Part shown: positions 44,511 through 53,218 of the stretch, one piece after another | Layout: the number at the start of each line of letters is the position of its first letter | Position numbering within the stretch: the stretch's first letter is position 1 | Source: Afipia birgiae 34632 | Lineage (GTDB): Bacteria; Pseudomonadota; Alphaproteobacteria; Rhizobiales; Xanthobacteraceae | Assembly: GCF_000308295.2 (NCBI RefSeq) | Contig: NZ_HG326652.1 | Location: forward strand, 2,081,732 to 2,145,731 | Length of the DNA: 64,000 bases | Direction of reading: 5' to 3' | Notes under the pieces: model-generated | Database searches by the model: none | What the model was told of the DNA's origin: nothing | Seen by the model: the letters and a program-made list of their open reading frames with translations, nothing else | Position numbers and translations under genes: made by a program

Positions 44511-45224
44511 GTGACCCAGCCCGCGCCCCATCCCGCATCCCTTCTCGAAGCGCTGGCGCGCTGGGACACGCCGACCATCTGCAACGCGCTGGAAGTGGTC
44601 GCGCCCGAACGCCGCCTCACCGGTTTTACCGTCAAGCCGCTGGTCTGCCCGTTTCCGGATCTGCCGCCGATGGTCGGCTACGCCCGCACCGCAACAATCC
44701 GTGCCACCTCGCCCTCGAGCCTATCGGCGGCGGATCAGCGCGCCCAGCGCGTCGCCTATTACGAATATTGCGGCACAGGTTATGGCCCGCGCATCAGCGT
44801 GATTCAGGATCTCGATGGCGCGAACATCGGCTTCGGAGCATTCTGGGGTGAGGTCAACAGCTCGGTGCACAAGGCGCTCGGCTGCCTCGGCGTTATCACC
44901 GATGGATCGATCCGCGACATCCCCGCGTGGGCGCCGGGATTCCAGGCGCTGGCCGGCAGCATCGGCCCCTCGCACGCCTTCGTTCATCTTGCCGGATTTG
45001 GGGAAACCGTTTGCGTCGCAGGCATGACGGTCAGTTCGAACGATCTCATTTACGCCGACCGTCACGGCGCGGTTGTGATTCCGGCCAACATCGCGGAGAA
45101 ACTCCCCGATGCCGCGCGACTATGCGAGCGCCGCGAAGAGCCGATCCTCGGCATCGCCCGCGATCCCGGCTTCACCGTGGAGAAGCTCAAGGAAGCGCTC
45201 GCCAAGGCCGCGGAGATTCACTAA
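44511..45224 (+). CDS. RraA/HMG-aldolase-like family protein
   Basis: About 237 residues of the RraA-like fold (formerly demethylmenaquinone methyltransferase). The frame is open from 44118, but a GTG at 44511 follows AGGAGA (44499-44504), and the family begins there (LEALARWDTPTICNALEVVAPERRLTG). The acid/metal region GDGSIRDIPAWAPGFQALAG includes the aldolase-type Asp-x-x-x-Arg-Asp cluster (ITDGSIRDI). Relatives are class II 4-hydroxy-4-methyl-2-oxoglutarate or oxaloacetate-decarboxylating aldolases, and others inhibit RNase E. An aldolase role is more likely given the divergent D-2-hydroxyacid dehydrogenase. Confidence 0.85.
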   Translation: MTQPAPHPASLLEALARWDTPTICNALEVVAPERRLTGFTVKPLVCPFPDLPPMVGYARTATIRATSPSSLSAADQRAQRVAYYEYCGTGYGPRISVIQDLDGANIGFGAFWGEVNSSVHKALGCLGVITDGSIRDIPAWAPGFQALAGSIGPSHAFVHLAGFGETVCVAGMTVSSNDLIYADRHGAVVIPANIAEKLPDAARLCERREEPILGIARDPGFTVEKLKEALAKAAEIH

Positions 45225-45281
45225 CGCGTGACGATGGCGCAAGCCTTCTCGCAACACGCAATCAACGGAAGGTTTTGCTCC

Positions 45282-45368
45282 ATGAAAGTCGCGCTCGGTG
45301 TCATCGTCGGATTGGTGATCGGATTCCTCGCCATGACCTATTTCAAGACCGGTCATCTGCCGTTCTGA
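45282..45368 (+). CDS. 28-residue single-pass membrane peptide
   Basis: An ATG at 45282 preceded by GGAAGG (45268-45273) opens a 28-codon frame ending TGA at 45366-45368: start MKVALGVIVGLVIGFLAMTY, then FKTGHLPF. Positive Lys2, a hydrophobic stretch (about 3-20) and a Lys/His-containing tail give a clear one-helix membrane topology. It sits alone between the RraA-like gene and selO, on the same strand as both. A ribosome binding site at the right spacing and good topology support a real gene, but there is no homology evidence here. Confidence 0.55.
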   Translation: MKVALGVIVGLVIGFLAMTYFKTGHLPF

Positions 45369-45396
45369 AAACGTCACAAGGCAATCCGGATTTCTG

Positions 45397-46815
45397 ATGC
45401 CCCTCTCGCCTTCTTACCGCGCCTCGACCAGCCACGCCGCGCTCGGTCCGGAGTTTTACGACGTCGTCGCGGCAGCGGTGTTTCCCGATCACATCCTGCG
45501 CTATCGCAATCAGCGGGCGGCGAAGACCGTCGGGCTCGATACGCTCAGCGACGAGGAATGGATCGCGCATTTCGGACGCTTCGTGCCGCTGAGCGCAAAT
45601 TTCGAACAGCCGCTGGCGCTGCGCTATCACGGCCATCAGTTTCGCGTCTACAACCCGGAGCTTGGTGACGGGCGCGGCTTCCTGTTCGCGCAATTGTACG
45701 ACGACAAGGGCCGCCTGCTGGATCTTGCCACTAAAGGCAGCGGCAAGACGCCGTGGTCGCGCACTGCCGACGGACGCCTGACACTCAAGGGCGGTGTACG
45801 TGAGGTGCTGGCGACCTCGATGCTGGAAGCGCTCGGTGTCGATACCTCGAAAACCTTTAGCCTGGTTGAGACCGGCGAAGCGCTGGAGCGCGGCGACGAA
45901 CCCTCGCCCACACGATCCTCCGTGATGGTGCGGCTGAGCCATTCGCATATCCGGATCGGCACGTTCCAGCGCCAAGCGTTTCATCGCAGCACCGAAAACA
46001 TCGTCAAGCTGCTCGACTACACCATCAAGACTTACATGCCTGACGTCTGGCGCGACGACGTGCCGGCGCGCGCCGTTACATTTCTTGAGGAGGTCTGCCG
46101 CCGCGTCGCGCGTGTCGGCGCGCAATGGATGGCCGCCGGATTCGTTCATGGCGTTCTCAACACCGACAATATCAATGTCACCGGCGAAAGTTTCGATTAC
46201 GGCCCGTGGCGGTTTCTGCCTATGCTCGATCCCGCCTTCACCGCAGCCTATTTCGACGAAACAGGACTTTACGCCTACGGACGTCAGCCCGATGCGTTGT
46301 TCTGGAATGTCACACGGCTGGCGGAGTGCCTACTTGGCATCACGGATCAACCGAGCCTTGAGAAGGCGCTTGGCGTTTTTGAGCCAACCATTCGTCAGGA
46401 ATTCACCAGTGCGATGGTGAAACGGCTCGGCGTTCAGTCACTCGATGCAGTACGCGACAACGAACTGGTGCGCGCGTTGTGGATATTCCTGTCGGAAACG
46501 AAAGCGCCGTTCGAGCAAACCTTCTTTGACTGGTTCGGCGGCCTCGCGAGCTCCGAACGCGCGGCGAGCAGCCCGTCGAAGGATTTCTACGCGAATCCGG
46601 CGTTCAGCGGGGTCCGCGATGCATTGAAAGATTTCGTTCCACGCGATGGCGTCGATCTCAACCACGCGTATTTCAGTAAGCCCGCTGCATGCTCGATGCT
46701 GATCGAAGAAGTCGAGGCGATCTGGAAACCAATCGCCGACAGCGACGACTGGTCAGTGTTCTACGCCAAGCTTAAGGCCATTGATGAGATGCGCGAGGCG
46801 TATGGGTTGGCGTAG
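45397..46815 (+). CDS. selO: Protein adenylyltransferase SelO (YdiU family)
   Basis: A 472-residue pseudokinase-fold enzyme that transfers AMP from ATP to proteins. Family motifs are ALRYHGHQFRVYNPELGDGRGFLFAQLYD, LATKGSGKTPWSRTADGRLTLKGGVREVLATSMLEALG, GDEPSPTRSSVMVRLSHSHIRIGTFQ, and the metal/active-site region GFVHGVLNTDNINVTGESFDYGPWRFL. It is cytoplasmic; family roles are linked to redox stress. The length is at the short end for bacterial SelO (about 470-490). The start follows 28 bases after the small membrane peptide. Confidence 0.92.
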   Translation: MPLSPSYRASTSHAALGPEFYDVVAAAVFPDHILRYRNQRAAKTVGLDTLSDEEWIAHFGRFVPLSANFEQPLALRYHGHQFRVYNPELGDGRGFLFAQLYDDKGRLLDLATKGSGKTPWSRTADGRLTLKGGVREVLATSMLEALGVDTSKTFSLVETGEALERGDEPSPTRSSVMVRLSHSHIRIGTFQRQAFHRSTENIVKLLDYTIKTYMPDVWRDDVPARAVTFLEEVCRRVARVGAQWMAAGFVHGVLNTDNINVTGESFDYGPWRFLPMLDPAFTAAYFDETGLYAYGRQPDALFWNVTRLAECLLGITDQPSLEKALGVFEPTIRQEFTSAMVKRLGVQSLDAVRDNELVRALWIFLSETKAPFEQTFFDWFGGLASSERAASSPSKDFYANPAFSGVRDALKDFVPRDGVDLNHAYFSKPAACSMLIEEVEAIWKPIADSDDWSVFYAKLKAIDEMREAYGLA

Positions 46816-46944
46816 GGCAGATTTGACATACTTGCGCAGAAAACCCGCCGTTGAGATATCAGTGATCCAGCCCATATATCAGCCCTCCTCGACAGAGCGG
46901 GCGACGTGATTACATTCGAACCGAATTCCCGTAGGATCGGGTTT

Positions 46945-47649
46945 ATGTACAAGCATCTCGCAACAACGAAACCCATTCGGAGCCACCGCAGCGGGTTCCT
47001 CGCGTACGCCATGCCCCTCGCCCTCGTGCTCAGCATGGCCAGCGATGCAATCTGTCAGAGCGCATCGCAAGGTGTACCGAACGCCATGCAAGGTTTTTCG
47101 CAGAACCGTAACCAGCCCATACAGATCGAGGCGGCTTCGCTAGAGATGCAGGATCGAAAAAAGGAGGCTACCTTTTCCGGCAATGTGAAGGTGGTGCAAG
47201 GCGACACGACCATGACGTCAAAGAGTCTGGTCGTCTTCTATGAGCCCAGTTCGCAAGGTTCATCGGCGGCTCCAACTGGAGCAGGTGGCCCTTCTCCATC
47301 GTCGCCGCTGCTAAAATCAGCCACGCCGGGGCCCGGTGGAAATTCTTCGATCAAGCGGCTGGAAGCACGCGGCCATGTCATCGTGACCCGCAAGGATCAG
47401 ATCGTGAGCGGCGAGACTGCGGTGTTCGACACCGCAGCTAACCTGATCACCGTGCGCGGCGGAGTGATACTCACTCAATGCAAGAACGTGCTGCGTGGTG
47501 ACCGCCTTCTGGTGAACATGACGACAGGCGTGTCGCGGGTGGAATCCGATAGCGGGCCAGTGAAAGGCATGTTCAACCAGTCTTCGGGACCAGGTTGCGA
47601 TGCACCGGCGACTTCGCCCGCCCCGCCCATACCAGGCTCAAGGAAATAA
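46945..47649 (+). CDS. LptA/OstA-like periplasmic protein
   Basis: A protein of about 234 residues. An upstream ATG at 46906 is also in frame, but MYKHLATTKPIRSHRSGFLAYAMPLALVLSMASDAICQ (from 46945) is a reasonable signal peptide. The OstA-like beta repeat IQIEAASLEMQDRKKEATFSGNVKVVQGDTTMTSKSLVVFYEP follows at about 58-100, then a Ser/Pro/Gly-rich linker of about 35 residues. A second half follows (IKRLEARGHVIVTRKDQIVSGETAVFDTAANLITVRGGVILTQ). This fold carries lipopolysaccharide across the periplasm, but lptB, lptC or rpoN are not adjacent, so this may be a paralogue of the main LptA. Confidence 0.8.
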   Translation: MYKHLATTKPIRSHRSGFLAYAMPLALVLSMASDAICQSASQGVPNAMQGFSQNRNQPIQIEAASLEMQDRKKEATFSGNVKVVQGDTTMTSKSLVVFYEPSSQGSSAAPTGAGGPSPSSPLLKSATPGPGGNSSIKRLEARGHVIVTRKDQIVSGETAVFDTAANLITVRGGVILTQCKNVLRGDRLLVNMTTGVSRVESDSGPVKGMFNQSSGPGCDAPATSPAPPIPGSRK

Positions 47650-47702
47650 TGCCCCTACTCCATCGGAGGGTGGTCAGGATTTCAAACATCGTACAAACGA
47701 GT

Positions 47703-47723
47703 TGCCCGGCGCGAGGCCGGGCA
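47703..47723. terminator. GC-rich hairpin between convergent lptA-like and NMO genes
   Basis: TGCCCGGC (47703-47710), loop GCGAG, GCCGGGCA (47716-47723) is a perfect 8-bp stem between two convergent genes. It lacks a T-run, so it may be an interspersed repeat of the GCCCGGC/GCCGGGC type serving as a 3' end signal. Confidence 0.5.
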
Positions 47724-47768
47724 TGACGTAGAGAGATCAGCAATCTAGCTGCGAGAAGGTAAAGAAGC

Positions 47769-48782
47769 TTACGCCACCTTCTTACGCGGCTCGGACACGG
47801 CGAACGTGCCGTCGAGGAAGCCGGTCAGGCGCTTGCGGATGATGAACTCGGCATCGGCCATGATGCGGTCGATCAGTTCCTTGCAGGTCGGAATGTCGTT
47901 GATCAGGCCGACCATCATGCCGCAGCTCCAGGCACCCGCGTCCATCTCGCCTTCCAGCATTACTTTCGGGTAGACGCCGGCGACCTGATCCATGATGTCC
48001 TGAATCTTCAGGTCCCTGCCCTTCTCGCGCTCGATCTCGATTAGCTTCTCGACATTCCTGTTGTTCAGCACGCGCTCGGTGTTGCGCAATGCGCGCATCA
48101 CGAGTCGGGTGTCGAGCTCGGTCGCCTTGAGCAGCGCCTGCTTCACGTTCTCATGCACCGGCGCTTCCTTGGTGGCGATGAAGCGCGTACCCATGTTCAT
48201 GCCCTGCGCGCCCATCGCGAGCGCGGCAACGAGGCTGCGCGCATCGGCCATTCCGCCCGAAGCCACGAACGGAATTCTCAATTCTTCTTCCGCGCGCGGC
48301 AGGAGGATCATGTTCGGCATATCGTCTTCGCCAGGATGACCACCGCACTCGAAACCGTCGACGCTGACCGCATCGCAGCCGATGGCTTCAGCCTTCAGCG
48401 AGTGACGAACCGAGGTGCACTTGTGGATAACCTTGATGCCTGCCGCCTTTAGCGCCGGCATGTACTGCTCGGGACTGCGGCCTGCGGTCTCGACTGCCTT
48501 GATGCCGGCTTCCTTGATGGCCGCGATATATTCGGGATACGGAGGCGCTGCAAACGTCGGCAGGAAAGTAAGATTTACGCCGAACGGCTTGTCGGTCATG
48601 TCCTGGCACTTCTTGATTTCCTTCGCCAGCAGCTCGGGCGTCTTCTGCGTCAGGCCTGTGATAATGCCGAGCCCACCCGCGTTCGACACAGCAGATGCCA
48701 GTTCAGCGAAGCCGACAAAGTGCATGCCGCCCTGGATGATCGGGTGCTGGATGCCGAACAGTTCCGTAATCGCCGTTTTCAT
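47769..48782 (-). CDS. Nitronate monooxygenase (2-nitropropane dioxygenase family)
   Basis: A 337-residue FMN-dependent oxidoreductase of the NMO class. [35 protein letters not shown] (about 8-42) is the classic N-terminus. [65 protein letters not shown] (phosphate-binding loop) are further landmarks. The start at 48782 follows GGAGGAG at ideal spacing; upstream in-frame codons are not used. It converts alkyl nitronates to carbonyl plus nitrite, or acts on a related small molecule. Divergent from hemE. Confidence 0.9.
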   Translation of the reverse strand: MKTAITELFGIQHPIIQGGMHFVGFAELASAVSNAGGLGIITGLTQKTPELLAKEIKKCQDMTDKPFGVNLTFLPTFAAPPYPEYIAAIKEAGIKAVETAGRSPEQYMPALKAAGIKVIHKCTSVRHSLKAEAIGCDAVSVDGFECGGHPGEDDMPNMILLPRAEEELRIPFVASGGMADARSLVAALAMGAQGMNMGTRFIATKEAPVHENVKQALLKATELDTRLVMRALRNTERVLNNRNVEKLIEIEREKGRDLKIQDIMDQVAGVYPKVMLEGEMDAGAWSCGMMVGLINDIPTCKELIDRIMADAEFIIRKRLTGFLDGTFAVSEPRKKVA

Positions 48783-48972
48783 ATACTTTTCTCCTCCGGT
48801 TATGCCCCATCGATACCGCAGGTGTTCGCGGCGCGACAATGGTTCGGCTCGGCAGGGCTGTTATGCCATCCGTTCCGAAAAGGAACGTATCAGCATGATC
48901 CAGATCGTCAACCGGTGGCCAAAACCGGAGGCAGCGTGTATCAGGGCCGCAGATAAGCCTATCTCCAAGCCA

Positions 48973-50031
48973 ATGGAATTTCGTTTGAGCCAGTCCCCCG
49001 CAGTCAAGCCGTTCATGGAAGTCCTCTCAGGTCGCAGGCAGCCGGTGCCGCCGGCGTGGATGATGCGACAGGCTGGGCGTTATCTTCCAGAGTACCGTGA
49101 ACTGCGCGCGACGGCGGGCAGCTTTCTCGATCTCTGCTTCAATCCCGAATGGGCGGCTGAAGTGACGCTGCAGCCGATCCGGCGGTTCGGGTTCGACGCC
49201 GCGATCATCTTCTCAGACATTCTGGTGATCCCGCATGCACTCGGACGGTCGGTGCGCTTTGAGGTCGGCGAAGGGCCGCGGCTCGAGCCACTCGATACGC
49301 CGGAGAAGATCGCAACGCTGGCGACGGCTGCGAATTTCACCAAGCTGGAGCCCGTCTATGAAGCTCTACGCCGGGTCCGCGCCGAACTCGATCCGAAAAT
49401 CGCGCTGATCGGCTTCTGCGGCGCGCCGTGGACGGTGGCGACTTACATGGTCGCCGGACAAGGCACGCCGGATCAGGGGCCGGCACGGATGTTCGCCTAC
49501 CGCGAGCCCGATGCGTTTACGAAAATCATCGACGTGCTGGTGGAAAACTCCATTGAGTATCTGCTGGGGCAACTCTCGGCCGGTGCTGACGCGTTGCAGA
49601 TCTTCGACACCTGGGCAGGCATCCTGCCGCCGCGTGAATTCCAGCGCTGGTCGGTGGAGCCGACCCGGCGGATCGTTGAAGGCGTCCGGGCAAAAGCGCC
49701 CCACGCGAAGATCATTGGCTTTCCGCGCGGCGCGGGCGCACAGCTGCCGCTTTACGTCGGCCGCACTGGGGTCGATGGCGTCAGCATCGACTGGGCGGCG
49801 GAGCCATCACTGATCCGCGAGCGCGTGCAAAGCCACGTCGCCGTGCAGGGCAATCTCGATCCGCTCGCCTTGATTGCTGGCGGCACCGCGCTGGATCGCG
49901 CTGTCGATGACGCGCTGGCGAATTACGCAGACGGCCGATACATCTTCAATCTCGGCCACGGCATCCAGCCGGAAACGCCCATCGCGCATGTCGAACAGAT
50001 GCTGAAGCGCGTGCGGGAATACAAAGGATAA
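48973..50031 (+). CDS. hemE: Uroporphyrinogen decarboxylase HemE
   Basis: A 352-residue enzyme that removes four acetate carboxyls from uroporphyrinogen III to give coproporphyrinogen III in the haem pathway. Motifs are [20 protein letters not shown] (about 28-47, substrate binding), [47 protein letters not shown] and [26 protein letters not shown]. The ATG at 48973 matches the family start but has no strong ribosome binding site. An in-frame ATG at 48895 preceded by AAGGAA would add 26 residues. It converges on hemC across repeats. Haem uptake genes are 8 kb away. Confidence 0.93.
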   Translation: MEFRLSQSPAVKPFMEVLSGRRQPVPPAWMMRQAGRYLPEYRELRATAGSFLDLCFNPEWAAEVTLQPIRRFGFDAAIIFSDILVIPHALGRSVRFEVGEGPRLEPLDTPEKIATLATAANFTKLEPVYEALRRVRAELDPKIALIGFCGAPWTVATYMVAGQGTPDQGPARMFAYREPDAFTKIIDVLVENSIEYLLGQLSAGADALQIFDTWAGILPPREFQRWSVEPTRRIVEGVRAKAPHAKIIGFPRGAGAQLPLYVGRTGVDGVSIDWAAEPSLIRERVQSHVAVQGNLDPLALIAGGTALDRAVDDALANYADGRYIFNLGHGIQPETPIAHVEQMLKRVREYKG

Positions 50032-50057
50032 CACCCCTTCACGCAGCATAACCCCGA

Positions 50058-50210
50058 CGCCATAGCGCGTCGAAGACGCGCGTAAACGCGCTTATGGCGC
50101 CGACCCTCCCCACAAGGGGAGGGAGAAGAAAAGAAATCGCACGCGCGACAAGTACCCATCCCTCCCCTCGATGGGGAGGGTGGCTGACCGAAGGTCAGCC
50201 GGGTGGGGTG
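50058..50210. repeat. Cluster of interspersed palindromic repeats between hemE and hemC
   Basis: Three hairpins fill the gap. First, CGCCATA (50058-50064) pairs with TATGGCG (50093-50099), enclosing CGCGT/ACGCG. Second, CCCTCCCC (50104-50111) pairs with GGGGAGGG (50116-50123). Third, the same CCCTCCCC/GGGGAGGG pair recurs at 50160-50180, followed by GGCTGACC/GGTCAGCC (50182-50200) and GGGTGGGGTGA. The motifs resemble repeats scattered through Bradyrhizobiaceae chromosomes. They separate two convergent genes, so they may end both transcripts. Confidence 0.8.
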
Positions 50211-50225
50211 ACTACAAACGCAGGC

Positions 50226-51209
50226 TCACGCTGGCCGCGATCGCTCGATGATCGCCGCGGCGCCCTTGGCCAGCAGATCGAACGCCACCGCGCGGCCAAG
50301 CTCGCGCGGCTTGTCGGCGGGTCCGGTGCGCGCCGTTTCAAGCAGCTGATTGCCTTCAAGATCCAGCACCGACGCAGCCAGCGACATTTCGCGGCCTTCG
50401 ATCGTTGAGAATCCGGCGATCGGCGAATTACAGTGGCCGTTGAGTACCCACAGAACCTCGCGCTCCGCGTCGGCGCACAAATGCGCGGCCGGATCGTCGA
50501 TCAGCGCGAGATATTGCCGCGTCTGCCAATCGTTGGCCGCGCATTCCACCGCTACGATGCCCTGCCCCGCGGCCGGCAGCATTTCGTGCGCGGTGAATTC
50601 GCGGGCGATACGGCTTGCAAGCCCGACGCGCTCGAGTCCCGACCGCGCCATGATCAGCGCATCCGCCGGGCCGACTTCGCCACCTTCCGCGAGCCGCTGC
50701 ATCTCACCGTTGTCGAGTTTGCGCACCCGCGTGTCGGCAGCGCCGCGAAAATGAATCACTTCAATCTCGGGAAACAGCCGCCGCGCGTACGCCGCTCGCC
50801 GCACCGCATTGGTGCCAATCTTGAAGCCCTTGCCCTTGGTGCGCTTCAGATCGTCGAAAGTAACGCCCGCGCGCAGCACCAGCGCATCGGTCGGCGGATC
50901 GCGCGACAGCGTCGCGCCGATCACGAGGCCCGGCGTGTCCTCGTTGCCCGGCATGTCCTTCAGCGAGTGCATCGCCGCATGCAGCTTTCCTGCGATCACG
51001 GCCTCGCGGATTTCGGCGACGAATGCCCCGCCCTTGCCGCCGTGCGGCAGCAGCAAGCCGGTCTGGTCCTGATCGCCGCGCGTCTCGAACTTGACGACCT
51101 CGACATTCAGATCTGGCGCAGCCGCCGTGAGACGGCGTGCGATTTCCTCGGTCTGCGCGAGCGCCATCGTACTTTTGCGCGTCCCGATACGCATGGAAAT
51201 TGCTGCCAC
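50226..51209 (-). CDS. hemC: Hydroxymethylbilane synthase HemC (porphobilinogen deaminase)
   Basis: A 327-residue haem-pathway enzyme that joins four porphobilinogens into hydroxymethylbilane on a dipyrromethane cofactor. MRIGTRKSTMALAQTEEIARRL is the family N-terminus. The segment LLPHGGKGGAFVAEIREAVIAGKLHAAMHSLKDMP follows the family pattern, and the cofactor-attachment Cys is in NGHCNSPIAGFS near the C-terminus. A GTG at 51209, preceded by GGAG at good spacing, gives an N-terminus VAAIS before MRIG; the internal ATG at 51194 has no such site. The open frame upstream to 51374 is not family-like. Confidence 0.93.
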   Translation of the reverse strand: MAAISMRIGTRKSTMALAQTEEIARRLTAAAPDLNVEVVKFETRGDQDQTGLLLPHGGKGGAFVAEIREAVIAGKLHAAMHSLKDMPGNEDTPGLVIGATLSRDPPTDALVLRAGVTFDDLKRTKGKGFKIGTNAVRRAAYARRLFPEIEVIHFRGAADTRVRKLDNGEMQRLAEGGEVGPADALIMARSGLERVGLASRIAREFTAHEMLPAAGQGIVAVECAANDWQTRQYLALIDDPAAHLCADAEREVLWVLNGHCNSPIAGFSTIEGREMSLAASVLDLEGNQLLETARTGPADKPRELGRAVAFDLLAKGAAAIIERSRPA

Positions 51210-51390
51210 GTCTGCTCCGTCACCTGGGCGCGATTTTCCTCTGAAAACCGTGCTCTTTCGGGCGGCAACATACGGCGAGCAGTCCCCCCAATGCAAACGC
51301 ATTGACGGGCGCATCGCGGTTGCGTCTGCCTCCGGTCCGCGCTTAAACAGCTTAGTTCCTCGTGCCCGGCGCAATCAAACGAGCCCCTGA

Positions 51391-52203
51391 ATGACATCGT
51401 CCTCATCCATCGGTTTCCTCGCGCCCCTGTTCGTACCGGCCACGCGGCCCGACCGGTATGCCAAGGCCGCCGCATCCGGCGCGGATGGCGTCATCATCGA
51501 TCTCGAGGATGCAGTTGCGGCGAATGAGAAGGATGCCGCCCGCGCGACGCTGGTTGCTTCCCCCCTGCCCCCCAATTCCATTGTCCGCATCAACGCATTC
51601 GGAACGCGCTGGCACGAGGCCGACGTGGTGGCGATGAAAAGTCTCAGTATCGCGGGAATCATGCTGCCAAAGGCAGAGACTGCTGGACACCTCGAAAGCG
51701 TGCGTGCCGTTCTTGGCGATCTGCCGGTCATTTCGCTGATCGAATCGGCGCAAGGCGTCGCTGGCGTCCGCGACGTCGCCAGTCATTCCAACCGGCTCGC
51801 GTTCGGCTATATCGACTTCAGCGCCGATCTCGGTTGCAGCATGGACCGCGACGCGTTGCTGATGGCGCGTGCCGAGATCGTGCTGGCGTCAAAACTTGCA
51901 CAGTTGCCATCGCCGCTCGAAGGCGTGACGCCGTCGTTCGACGATCCTGCGCTCGTTGAGGACGACGCACGCTATGCCGCGTCGATGGGTTTCGGCGGCA
52001 AGCTCTGCATTCATCCGAAGCAGATCGCGCCGACGCTCAGGGGATTTCGCCCCTCGCAGGCCGACGTCGAATGGGCAACGAGGATCGCAAATTCAGGAGA
52101 TGGTGCAGTGTCGGTGGACGGCATGATGGTCGATGCGCCGGTTCGGCTGCGAGCGCAACGGATTCTCGCTGCGGCTAAGGCCAGCGATGCGGCGGCAACC
52201 TAG
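51391..52203 (+). CDS. HpcH/HpaI or CitE-like aldolase/lyase
   Basis: A 270-residue CoA-ester lyase or aldolase of the HpcH/HpaI-CitE family. APLFVPATRPDRYAKAAASGADGVIIDLEDAVAANEKDAAR (about 10-51) has the conserved Arg and Asp/Glu metal ligands, and LPVISLIESAQGVAGVRDVA contains the family Glu. FGYIDFSADLGCSMDRDALLMARAEIV and GKLCIHPKQIAP follow. The substrate could be a malyl-, citramalyl- or citryl-CoA-like ester. It is divergent from hemC and convergent with a VOC gene, sharing the CTAG of the two stops. It is probably a stand-alone gene. Confidence 0.87.
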   Translation: MTSSSSIGFLAPLFVPATRPDRYAKAAASGADGVIIDLEDAVAANEKDAARATLVASPLPPNSIVRINAFGTRWHEADVVAMKSLSIAGIMLPKAETAGHLESVRAVLGDLPVISLIESAQGVAGVRDVASHSNRLAFGYIDFSADLGCSMDRDALLMARAEIVLASKLAQLPSPLEGVTPSFDDPALVEDDARYAASMGFGGKLCIHPKQIAPTLRGFRPSQADVEWATRIANSGDGAVSVDGMMVDAPVRLRAQRILAAAKASDAAAT

Positions 52204-52538
52204 TCGCGCGCGATCCAGACTGCCAGTTCATTGCCGCCGGGCTCGCGGAAATGAAACCGCCGCCCGCCGGGGAAATCGAACTGCGGCTTGGTGATCGTGC
52301 CGCCTGCGGCAATCACGCGCCTCTCAGCGTCGTCGATATTCGTGGTTCGTACTACTGCCAATGGCGCCGAGACTCGTTCGGACGCCTGATCGATACCGCC
52401 ATCGATTCCCGCATCCGTGAGCGCATCATAAGTCGGTCCATAGCTGACGATTCCCCAACCGAAAGCCTGCTGGAAAAACGCGCTCGATCGCGCGCGGTCG
52501 GTGCTGGGAAATTCGATGTAGTCGATCTTGTCGGTCAT
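52200..52538 (-). CDS. VOC (glyoxalase/bleomycin resistance) family protein
   Basis: A 112-residue single-module vicinal-oxygen-chelate protein: DYIEFPSTDRARSSAFFQQAFGWGIVSYGPTYDAL at the N-terminus, and GTITKPQFDFPGGRRFHFREPGGNELAVWIARD at the C-terminus with the usual F-x-x-P-x-G-N metal-end motif. It forms dimers with a metal site and usually acts as isomerase, dioxygenase or binding protein. The function of this copy cannot be read. It converges on the CitE-like gene, and a TetR gene lies upstream on the same strand 80 bases away. Confidence 0.87.
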   Translation of the reverse strand: MTDKIDYIEFPSTDRARSSAFFQQAFGWGIVSYGPTYDALTDAGIDGGIDQASERVSAPLAVVRTTNIDDAERRVIAAGGTITKPQFDFPGGRRFHFREPGGNELAVWIARD

Positions 52539-52618
52539 GGCTGGCCTATCTCATTCTGAAGACGGTCGATGCCGCATCTTCACAATGCAGCATCGATTCA
52601 CCGAGCTGTATCAGATTT

Positions 52619-53218
52619 TTATCCCGCCGCGACCGGAGGCCAGGTCATCAGAACCATCTCAACGGTCTTCTTGAGCTCATCCCGCGTGGTTCCGCCCACA
52701 GCCTGCACAGCAAGTCCCTGTGAGATTGTCGCGATATAGCGCGCCAGCGCCGCTGGGTCGGCTGTCCCCGGCAAATCGCCTTCGGATTTCGCGCGCTCAA
52801 GCCGCTCGCGCAAATCGCTTTCGAATCTTGCGCGATGAACTCTCAGTTCCTGCTTGATCGATTCAGCGGCCTCTCCGCACGTCAATGCGCCGTTGATCGA
52901 CAGGCATCCTGCAGGACATTCGGGATCGGTCACCGCGTCGACTTCGCTGTAGAGGAGGTGCTCAACAACGGCGCGGGCAGTCGGCTGCTCGAGCGCTTGC
53001 TTGGTGTAGCCGGCCGGACCTTCGACATAAGAATCCAGAGCCTTGCGGAAAAGTTCTTCCTTGTTACCGAACGCAGCATAGAGCGACGGTTTGGTAATAC
53101 CCATCGCCTCGGTCAGGTCCGCCATCGACGCGCCCTCGTATCCCTTCTCCCAGAAAACGTGCAACGCGTTTTCCAGAGCCTGGTCGAGATCGAATTCACG
53201 GGGGCGTCCCATGGCCAC
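52619..53218 (-). CDS. TetR-family regulator, probable regulator of the second RND pump
   Basis: A 199-residue TetR/AcrR regulator: GRPREFDLDQALENALHVFWEKGYEGASMADLTEAMGITKPSLYAAFGNKEELFRKALDSY (4-63) is the DNA-binding helix-turn-helix, followed by a C-terminal ligand-binding domain (LLYSEVDAVTDPECPAGCLSINGALTCG). It is divergent from the MFP-RND operon at 53438, the classic layout for a repressor of a drug efflux pump. Its 219-base divergent gap should contain the operator. Confidence 0.88.
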   Translation of the reverse strand: MAMGRPREFDLDQALENALHVFWEKGYEGASMADLTEAMGITKPSLYAAFGNKEELFRKALDSYVEGPAGYTKQALEQPTARAVVEHLLYSEVDAVTDPECPAGCLSINGALTCGEAAESIKQELRVHRARFESDLRERLERAKSEGDLPGTADPAALARYIATISQGLAVQAVGGTTRDELKKTVEMVLMTWPPVAAG

